From positions 1,849,576 through 1,913,575 of the forward strand of contig NW_017804198.1 of NCBI RefSeq assembly GCF_001625305.1: 64,000 nt of DNA, given 5' to 3'. Of this stretch, positions 24,301-33,747 are shown piece after piece. The number at the start of each line of letters is the position of its first letter. Position 1 is the stretch's first letter. The translations under genes and the position numbers were made by a program. This DNA is from Branchiostoma belcheri (taxonomy: Eukaryota > Chordata > Leptocardii > Amphioxiformes > Branchiostomatidae). Under the pieces are notes generated by a model, which ran no database searches, was not told where the DNA came from, and saw only the letters and a program-made list of their open reading frames with translations.

Positions 24301-24720
24301 GATTCCCCATGTTTGGCCTTTATGTTAGTCTTAAATGCTTAGAAACTTTGCCTTCTACATTACTGCATACGGCTGACAACTTTGGGTAAATTGTAAGAAA
24401 TAAATCCTGCATGCAAAACTGGCAAGATCATCACAATTGGCCTGGGATTTTGGACATTCCATGAGGATACCTTTCTGGCCACCACTTAGAAACACAGCAC
24501 AGAAACATGCCAACCATATAAGCTTCTCTACAGCCAGGTGGAGAGGTTTACAGCAGTCTGCACTTTTTCTTTTTCCTGGGAACCTTGGGGGGACACAGCA
24601 CCGCACGGATGGCTTCATCAAAAACTGTCTTCAGTCCCTTCTGAGTCAGAGCAGAGCATTCCAGGTACTTCACAGCACCTACAAGACAAGGAGAGACATG
24701 GGTCAACTTAGGGCTGTGGA
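21349..24720. repeat. Tandem repeat unit C with the proximal Rac terminal exon
   Basis: This unit is more diverged from A and B. It has unique sequence at 22150-22740 and an LNRDGGR-tail insertion at 23760-24125 where A and B keep only a short arm fragment (TTTGACTCGCCGGAATGTTC). It is probably the ancestral 3' end of the gene. Confidence 0.8.
23760..24125 (-). mobile_element. LNRDGGR-tail retroelement 3' fragment (copy 3)
   Basis: The minus strand reads YIRAYMHEPSLNRDGGRYRL followed by LTSFDPLLTSHV. Inverted arms TGACTCACTGGAATTTTTGA and TCAAAAATTCCGGTGAGTCA flank it. The arms are a different subfamily from those of copies 1 and 2. Confidence 0.68.
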
Positions 24721-27700
24721 CCTGAAACTAGCCCGCTTACTAGGACTGAGTACCTAATGGCAGTGAACCTTAATGCAACACTTTCATGCACAGGCATGAT
24801 TGAATGATAAATCCACAACCAGACATTCAGTATTTTTGTTAATCATTGAGTGCACCTTGTAGCCTGTTTTTAATGTCATACCTACGTATTGTTGTGATTT
24901 GTATTGATTATTATGTGATACCCTGCATCAATTTAGCCGTATAATGGCTGTGACTGCACGGGTACTGTTTGGACAATAAACCATTTATCATTATTAGTAT
25001 GTGTCACTCTCCCAATCACTGAGATATCTCGGGAAAATTACGTCTTCAACATCACTCCCGATTTCACCAGACCATATGTATTATGTTACAACCAAAACCT
25101 TAATCCGATACCATACAACAGTGCAGTGGTTTACCTGTAATTTTGCTATTCACAACAACGTTTTTTTCTCAGTCCCTTTGTCAAAGAGACACACTAGTTA
25201 TCATCGGCATCAAATGTCACAGTCGGTAGGCCGGTGCACCACCAAAAATGGTCCTGAAAAGCATCATCTTGTGGCATATCCGTTCAAATATTCCATTGCA
25301 CGGTCCTGAATATCGTAAACTTTAGCGGCAGCTACACTCACACACTCACTCACTGCATGGCTTAACGTCCGTTGTTCCCCGCTACATGTATCAAATGGCA
25401 AGTAACTAGCATTGACTCGCACAAATTTCGGCCTGCAACTTCCAAGCATCCACGTGATCCTTACTGATCTCTTTGCACATAGACAGGCCCTGTGGGTAGG
25501 TGAGACAAGCCTGTACTTACTGATCCCCTTGCACATAGACAGGCCCTGTGGGTAGGTGATACAAACCTGTACTTACTGATCTCCTTGCACATAGACAGGC
25601 CCTGTGGGTAGGTGATACAAACCTGTACTTACTGATCTCCTTGCACATAGACAGGTCCTGTGGGTAGGTGAGACAAGCCTGTACTTACTGATCTCCTTGC
25701 ACATAGACAGGCCCTGTGGGTAGGTGAGACAAGCCTGTACTTACTGATCTCCTTGCACATAGACAGGCCCTGTGGGTAGGTGATAGTAGCCTGTACTTAC
25801 TGATCTCCTTGCACATAGACAGGCCCTGTGGGTAGGTGATACAAGCCTGTACTTACTGATCTCCTTGCACATAGACAGGCACTGTGGGTAGGTGAGACAA
25901 GCCTGTACTTACTGATCTCCTTGCACATAGACAGGCCCTGTGGGTAGGTGATGGGAGCCAGTTTCTTCTCGCGCAGTTTCTCGATAGTCTCCTTGTCGTC
26001 GCGCAGGTCCAGCTTGGTGCCCACCAGGATGATGGGTGTGTTGGGACAGTGGTGGGAGACCTCAGGGTACCACTGGGGACAAGTCAGCAAGAGTCAGTAA
26101 CACAACACAAAGCCATGCTGGTGTACAACTTACTCAGACTTAGGGACTCTCATATCTTTAGACAAATTTATAAGGTGTAAAGCTGTATAAAGCTTTGCTA
26201 ATGTATAAGGCTCACTGCCACCATACATGTGATGGGTACTTAACCTCTATATATTGACAAGATATTGAGTGCTTCAGATAGCCTCATGGTACCGAAGCCC
26301 CAGTTGGAATTGTACAGACAATACCCAGGGTACTCTGTTCCCTTCAGTCACACATCTGATGAGCTGTTCATTTTGTACCCAGCTTTCAGAAACTTTGAAC
26401 ATGGCAAAAATTGTGTGATAAACTAAATGGTTTATTTATCTATTTGTAATGTTAATCTTTTTATCTATTTGATTGATATGAGTGAATGAATGAAAGACTG
26501 AATAAATGAAATTAAGCTACAGTTTATCCGGTATTTTTTCAGCCTGTAAAATTGCAAAAGGCAGGTTGACATTTTGAGCAGTCTTACAGCTTACCTTGGC
26601 ACGGACATTCTCAAAGGATGCAGGGCTGATGAGGGAGAAACAGATCAGGAACACATCCTGTAACACAAGGTCAAACCAACTCAGACATGTCATACTTTAA
26701 ACAGATGCTAGATGGCGCTATTCCACTCTATATTGCTTTCCACTGCAGATACTTGATCACTGATTTCTCAGAATCTTCAAGAAGGAATTTTAAAAATGTA
26801 TTGACCATGAAACCTGCCAATAACATGTAAAAACATGTCGCAAATTTCATAGCCAACATTTTTCACATTGTTCTCTGGTTGAGGTTCAAAAAGTTTCCCT
26901 CTGTCTCCTTTTGTTTATCCCATCCACTATCATGTATGAGTAATGAAATAACATTGAAAACTACAATGAAGATAAATTTATTTACCTTCATATGGTCTAG
27001 CCTAACAAACTTACCTGCTCTGTTTTATTCTGACTTGGGTCAAACACATTCACATAAGGTGACCAGCCCCACTAATTCTGCCCTGCCACTTGCTACATAA
27101 TGTAATCCAACACCACAGGGTATCTGCTAAACCAGTTACATGTACCATGGTAACTGTCTGGTTCAGGTTCTTGACCTCATTGGTTTGGAACAGAAGAAGA
27201 GGAAACAGAGAAAAAACAATATTTTCCTCAAGCGAAGGTGAACAAGAGTAACTCACGGTTTGAGGATAGGACAGTGGGCGTAACCTGTCGTAGTCCTCTT
27301 GTCCGGCGGTATCCCACAATCCCAGGTTGATGGGCTTGCCGTCTACCATCACGTTTGCTGAGTAGTTGTCAAACACGGTAGGAATGTACTCGCCAGGGAA
27401 GGCGTTGGTCGTGTAGCTGATCAACAGGCATGTTTTACCCACAGCGCTGGAGGGGAACATTGGTATCATCAGTAACAGTTGACTTAAAGTACTCCCAGGG
27501 CTCAAAATACTGGATGCATGTGCAGCTTAGTCAAGTTAGTGCACCCAAATGTGAAGCTGTGCACCTAATTTTTTCCTGTGGGTGCACCAGTTTATGTATG
27601 TCAAGATGCTAAATTTATAGTAGTATACAACATATTCTTAACATCTAAGTGTCTATAAAAGCAACAAAATCATTCTTGTACTACTTTTCTTTAAAAAAAG

Positions 27701-30700
27701 AAAAATGAAACATAAATTAGTTTTTGCTGACATTCTACTTTTTATCTTTTATATGGTGCACCCCAAAATTTTTTGGCATACCCAATTTTTTTAGGTTGGG
27801 TGCACAAGTGCACTTTTTCGCAAAAATAAATTTTGAGCCCTACACAGAATAACCTGCACCTCTTACTCTTAGCAGTGTTCTACTTTGGCAGACATTACAT
27901 ATTATTAAATACATATTTTGTGGAATCTTTTTACATGAACCTTCAAACAAAACACCATCAAAAACATAGAATCCCCTGTAACATAATCCACATCATTATT
28001 TTGATTGATTGTCCTGAACAGAAGTCACCTGCACTTTTGATAACTCACCTGCTGAAGCAAAGAAAAATGAAAGATATGCTCGCTAGACTCCAAATTTCTA
28101 AGAAATTTTCAAAAAATGTATGCACCTTTTACATGCAATTTGTATTCCATTGACATTTTGTAGGTCTGAATATCTAAGAAATAGGCTGCAACACTAATTC
28201 AAACATTGCAATGCTTGTTTTCAAGATTTAAGAGGTCATGACTTGTATGATGACCAACCTTTGGCCACTGTCTGTCTGTCTCAGTCTGTCTGTAAACATG
28301 CTCAGGGCTCAAAATTCATTTTGGGTAATAGGTGCACTGGTGCACCCGACCTAAAAAAATTGGGTGCACAAAACATTTTTTTTGTAGAATGTCAGCAAAA
28401 ACTAGTTATGTTTAATTTCTAAATAAATGTATTATAACAATTATTTGATTCTTTTTTTTTACACTTAGATATTAGAATATGCTGTCTATGGCAATCACTC
28501 GTGATCTTTATTTGCAATCAGATACAGATTCATGTACAGATACATAGTCATGCACAGATACAGATTCATGTACAGATATACAGACTTTCCGAGTATGATG
28601 ACCGTGTCAGTCCCTACACCTGAGTGAGGGTCACAGTTGACACGGTAGCCTTCGCGTGGATTTGTTTAAGGTGGATAACAGGTTGCGAATCTGAGACCCA
28701 CACACTTGGGCATCCGTCTTCCCCAGCGGATCCATCGAGGGAGACGTGCTGGTTCCGGTTCGGGTGCTTGCAGCGAGCTGCCGGTGACTTGGTTACGCTC
28801 AAGTTCCGCCTTGACTACGCCAGCCCGCCTGGCGCTGCTCTCGTCCGCCAGCTGAAGACAACTGCCGTTGGAGACTTGACCCTCTAGTTGAGGGGGGATA
28901 CGTGTAAAGTGCCTTTCCCAAGGGCACAACGTCGGTGCGCATGTTCGAACATGCCCCCGTGTTCCGTATAGAATATGCTGTATACTACTATTAATACATT
29001 CAGTATCTTTACGTACATAAACCTACGAAATATTGGGTGCACTGGTGCACCCACAGAAAAAAATTGGGTGCACAGCTCAAAATTTGGGTACACAAAGGTG
29101 CACATGCACCCAGTATTTCGATCCCTGATGCTGGTTGTGTCGTCATTGTTTCCCCAAGTGTTTCAAGCCATTTTTATGGACAAATTTCTGCCTTTTTAAA
29201 CATGTAATGGCCTCAAAACTCATATCACAAAGGATAAAATATTAGGAGTTGTTGTTTTTGATAATTTCATTTTCAACATTTCTTCTGTGAACGATTCATG
29301 AAGTGATACAAGTTATTTTTTTAACAGAAAACCGTGCCTTTGGGGTATTTTTGTGAATGACGGGGTTTGTTCAACGATGTAAACAGAGCCAATCAAAGCT
29401 GTTTACATGAAAATTGTTAGAAAGATGCCAGTGGGGTAAATTAGAATATTTAGATGTTCCACCAATAACGTTTCTTATATCATACTTTCAACCATAGCGA
29501 GATCGACCAATGCATGCATGTGTTACCACTGTCGCAAATTCACAAGATTCTACAAACAATTATGGAGATAACGTCTCCAACAGGCAAAATTCTTATGCAA
29601 CGTTGCCCAAAAATCAGAACGAAAATCGTCGAAAATCCAGCTTTTGCGCCAGCGCAGTATGTTCTGCTGACATGACCAGCGTACCCCAGGGGAACAGCCT
29701 CATTTTCATGTGTACATGGCAGACATCTTGTTTCACCAGTGTTGTTGATTTTTAGGGGGGTGGGGCGCAAGCCCTTTTCCGTAGAGCGTAATCGGCCGTT
29801 TTAATTCCACGTAGAGCGTAGACGGACCGCTCTAATTCAACGTAGAGCGTAATTGGCTCATTTTGCGTAGAGCGTATTCGCCATTTTAATCCTACGTAAT
29901 GGGCTGTAGCCACTTGGAATTTATCTTAAAGTGTAATCGAGAGGTTTACGAATTCAGTGTAGAGCGTTGTCGGGACCCCCCCCCCCCCATGCAGGCCCCC
30001 TTTTAGGTCTTTATGATCACGCTAACATGAAGATGCTACTGAAGATGACAGATTATCAGATTATAATCACAGATAGGTGATCATTTCACATTCGAGAAGG
30101 ACATTTCTGAATGAAACTGTGAAGAAAGCGACCATGCCAGTTTTAAAATTTGCCACCATGTGTTTGTCGTGTGTTCCGGCCTGTGTGATAACTAGAGACA
30201 TTACATCACGTTATATTCTACATTTGCATGCGTATGACTACGGGATACTTCTATACATGTTCTGAGCTTTTTTTGACATGATCTGAGAACACTGGCAGAT
30301 GATCAATGTCATGTGTTAACCTTCTGCATATACCATTCCTGATATATCCTCATATATGTATATACGATGAGTCATATATTTGACTTAATTCACACTGTGC
30401 CTAATCCCAGCTTTCCAAAAATGAAAAGTTTTACAAATCTTACTTTACAGTTAAGTCTGCAAACTGTACAGAGATCCTTGTGGCTAATTTATACACCTTT
30501 AACTTGTACATTATCCCTAAAAAAGGGTGAAATTTTACCTCAAAGCAAAAGAGTTATATGGTTAGATTTATACATGGTTTTCTGCTTTTGGAAGAAAACC
30601 ACCATTTGAAATTTTGCTAGCTCTCCTGGTAGATGCTTTTCAATGGAAAACAGGAAACGGAAAGCTATTTATTTTGGGCGGACGTACTGTACTGTAACGC

Positions 30701-31046
30701 TACATCTTGTAGAATTGGCCACAGATGGAATTTACATTTTTCATGGTGGAGCTTTCAGTTTGTCCAACAAGTTAGAATTCCCGGCAGGGAAAAAACATTA
30801 TCTCTATCATCCCCGCTAACCCTGAGGACATAAGCTGCTCGATTTATGGACTATCGAGGTTTATAAAAGTTACACGGAAAAAGAATTCTAAATTTTGTCG
30901 AGTAACATTTTGTCAAGCCTGGACAAGTTGGACCGACTTCCGTTTTTGTATCGAAGCCACAATTTTCACTCTAGAACAATATCCAACTAACAAACAACAC
31001 TATCGACTTACCCGTCACCGACAACCACGCATTTAATGGCCTGCAT
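24548..31046 (-). CDS. RAC1: Rac1-type small GTPase
   Basis: Five coding exons: 31046-31012, 27446-27257, 26657-26595, 26072-25913 and terminal exon copy C 24678-24548. They join in frame to a 192-residue protein, the same length as vertebrate Rac1. Visible motifs are the P-loop GDGAVGKT, the effector loop [30 protein letters not shown], the TKLD nucleotide motif, ECSAL, and the polybasic tail KVPRKKKK ending in CRLL. Rac cycles between GTP and GDP and drives actin remodelling and NADPH oxidase at membranes. CRLL ends in Leu, so geranylgeranylation is expected. The choice of terminal exon C is by proximity and its closer match to the usual CPP ending; exons A and B are also compatible. A divergent gene starts about 2.7 kb away on the plus strand. 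Confidence 0.95.
24721..25460. other. Rac intron 4, proximal part; no gene seen
   Basis: Contains GTTTGGACAATAAACCATTT at about 24967, which resembles the end of a short interspersed repeat (a similar end is at about 34590). No other feature. Confidence 0.4.
25461..25965. repeat. 56-bp minisatellite, nine copies, built from Rac exon 4 end and splice donor
   Basis: CTTACTGATC recurs at exactly 56-bp steps at 25460, 25516, 25572, 25628, 25684, 25740, 25796, 25852 and 25908. The last copy is the real 3' end of Rac exon 4. Read on the minus strand each unit has CCTACCCACAG (acceptor-like), 25 nt of exon sequence ending CAAGGAGATCA, and GTAAGTACAGG (strong donor). The period is not a multiple of three. 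Confidence 0.95.
27497..27841. mobile_element. Hairpin-like MITE with AGGGCTCAAAAT ends, TGCACC words
   Basis: The ends AGGGCTCAAAAT and ATTTTGAGCCCT are perfectly inverted. The subterminal parts carry many TGCACCCAA/TTGGGTGCA words on both strands. It is 345 bp long and lies in Rac intron 1. Confidence 0.75.
28304..29126. mobile_element. TGCACC-family MITE with an internal GC-rich insertion
   Basis: The left end AGGGCTCAAAATTC and right end GTATTTCGATCCCT match the family at 27497-27841. Inside, about 28600-28960 is a GC-rich block ending GTGTAAAGTGCCTTTCCCAA, shared with the SINE at 35071-35260, so a SINE probably landed in the MITE. Confidence 0.6.
29781..30005. repeat. Short tandem array of GTAGAGCGTA units
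   Basis: At least five units of about 31 bp begin CGTAGAGCGTA and are followed by TTTTAATTC-type spacers. The array ends TTGTCGGGACC and a run of about 14 C. A related array is at 38541-38625. Confidence 0.7.
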
Positions 31047-33740
31047 CGTCCTTGTTTTTGCGGAAAACTCCGATTTTTTCAACAGGAGGAAAAGTCCAAA
31101 CTTCAGGCGGAAACAGACAAACCCTTGGCAGGTTTGATGATGATGATCAATATGGCGCTCGACCCGACACACCCAGACCGTACCAAGTCAACTAACCGCC
31201 AAGCGGGAAAAAAGGCCACAATTTTTCCAGAATATCAATTAAAAAAGTATTATCATCAGAAAATGTTTGACATTTATACTAAATATTGGCATAACTAACA
31301 TGTATGTCTCTTCACAATTCTAATGCAGTTTAATTGGATCACCCCTATTATCGAGTAAATGCTTCCAATAGGCAGTATGCAAATGACATCAGCGTTTTGG
31401 TCTCACACCGGCGTTGTTTTTCCATGTGAAACAGCTGCTGTCTGTCATCATACATATTTATGGTGTAGGGATGGTGGACAGGTTTTACAGGTAATGTAGT
31501 GAACAGTGTACGTGATGTAAAGTATAGAGCTTTGAATATTCAGTTAAAAGTTGAATGATGTTTCCAGAATATGACCTTCATGTCCACAGTGAGCTCTACA
31601 CTGCAAATGGTCATTGAGTTATGAAATTTAGTAGATTAATAATACATGTTCATATTTTTCAGCCTCCTACTTGTATGTTAAGAAATAGACTCTACCAGTC
31701 TTTGGGAGTGGCTGGAAAAATGGAATTTATTGCAGATGTTTGGAAGTGGGCCATTGAATGTTATCTGTCTTGAAATTGATCAATTTCTGCTGTTCCTAGC
31801 CACTTCCCAAAGCCTTGTAAAGGCTAGTTAATAAACAGAAGTGGGGTAGTATGCTCTATTTAGAATCTTGCCTTTTGGTCTGCTCCCAACATTGCTAGTC
31901 CTCACCAACTTGGAGTAACAACGTCGGGAGCAGACAAAAGCTAACAAGGCTAATTATTAGCCTATATGTTCTATCCAAATAACAATCTCTAAAACCATAA
32001 TGTAGATATGCATATGGACAGTGAGGCAGTTACAAAGCGTCGACATCAACTCAACGGTCCAATGCCATTACAGCGAGATAAACCTTACCATTTTGCACCC
32101 CGGGAAGGAGTGTCTCTCAAAGGGTGCGTTTATGAATATTTACCATCTATAGCTAATATATAGGGTGAAGAAGGTCGGTGACCTCTGAGGAGTGTCAGAT
32201 ATAGAATGAGTCGTACGCACCCAGCTCAGGGGTGCCACAGTATGCAGTGCAATTTTACGGAATACAAGTAGTTACTTGCAATCGTATTTTTAGTATACAG
32301 TGCAACTTTACGGAATACAGTGCAATCGTAGTATAATACTAGTACAGTGCAATTTTATGGAATATAGTACAATTTTACTAGTGACGTTGAATCACGTGAC
32401 TTGGACCCTGCTTTCCTTGAGTTTCAAGATGACGGTCGCCACCGCTGACTTCTGTGTTTTTCGAGCGAATTCGAAATGATCCCTGTGTAGTAACATGCCC
32501 TGTGTACAGGTATGTAGTGATTTGACTAAAGGCCTATCTACGAGAACGGTCCAAATTCACTCAAAAAAACACAGAAATATGTGAGTACGCTCCGTCAGCG
32601 GCGTCCCTGGAAAGCCGGTCTAAGTAAAATTCCATATTCCATAAAATTGCAAGTTGTATACTAATACGATTGTACTGTATTCCATAAAATTGCACTGTAC
32701 ATGTATACTATGGTAAACTTGCACTGTATTCCGTAAAATTGCACTGTATACGGCACCCCTGCAGCTGTAACTCACGATCCCTTTGCTGCATGTAGTTTTG
32801 GCATGTCGACTAAACTTGCACGAGATACCACTGTTAATTTTCATTACGTGCACAATTGTTTTCTTTACCATACAAGTAGCAGTTTTTATAGGTCTTTACC
32901 GTATAATATTTCAGAAACACCCCTATTTTGATGGACTTGTGGAACAGGTCAATTTCACCAGCCTTTGTTGGTTGCCAGCTGTTTCATTCACAGTAGTGTC
33001 ATTGCGGACGGCAGAAGAGCTGTTGGTGTTTTAAATCATCCAGACTGAGTGTAATTTCAGGAAACCTATCTGAGATTGATATTTACTGTGCATTTTCCAT
33101 CATCATTTCATACTTGAAGTTGAAGTTAAACAGGAGCGTTTGGTCTGCTTGTATCAAGTTGTTTTCATTCTGTCGACATAATACACCTTGCATGAATTGG
33201 CACAATACACCTTGGCACACTCCTTGGCACAATACATCTTGGCCAGAAGTGTTACAACTTCACAGAGATTTGTGTCTAATGGACTCTTGTTTACAATTTT
33301 GTTTTGATCTGATAGGAGAGAAACTCAACTGGCTATGAAGTGCTCACCTCTGCACATTTTTTATAGCAGCCCTGATACTCTACTGTCTCTTACTGTCATA
33401 TGCAATGCAAGCAAAAGACGAGGATTGTATTTCACTCCATTAGAGTTAGGTGATCGATGTTGGGATAGTCCATGTGTGGGCAGTAGTAACCGAGCATTTC
33501 CATTTCTGAAACAGGTTAATTTCGAACAGTCCATTTATACATATGGGGAGCAAGAGGGAGTGAAATATACTGTATTTGCTTGCAAATTTAGCCTTCCTTA
33601 GTCCATCCTTAGTACATCAAATTTCTCTTTTTACAGAAGAACTACTAGTAAGTGCTTTGTGCATAACCTTGACATTGAATTGAAATAGATTGTACCGCAT
33701 AATTTGCCCCAGTCTTTGAACAAGATTTTAATAATAACAG
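31047..33740. promoter_or_regulatory. Intergenic region between divergent Rac and phosphoesterase genes
   Basis: The two start codons face away from each other across 2.7 kb, so this interval must hold the Rac promoter and at least the 5' exon of the plus-strand gene, whose first coding exon follows an acceptor (TAACAG at 33740). I cannot fix a TATA box or a start site. A 535-bp mobile element occupies 32227-32761. Confidence 0.45.
32227..32761. mobile_element. hAT-like non-autonomous element (CAGGGGTGCC ends)
   Basis: The ends CAGGGGTGCC and GGCACCCCTG are inverted. CAGTGCAATTTTACGGAATA and variants are repeated several times on both sides inside the ends, as in hAT elements where transposase binds subterminal repeats. 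Flanks share CAGCT but no clean 8-bp duplication. Confidence 0.65.
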
Positions 33741-33747
33741 TATCTCT

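Noticed and set aside
25461-25965. CRISPR-like array
   Set aside because: The 56-bp repeats are head-to-tail without unique spacers, and this is an animal-type genome; it is a minisatellite.
28624-28929. Overlapping 87-codon frames on both strands
   Set aside because: GC-rich SINE-like insertion inside a MITE; the two frames overlap antiparallel and neither resembles a protein.
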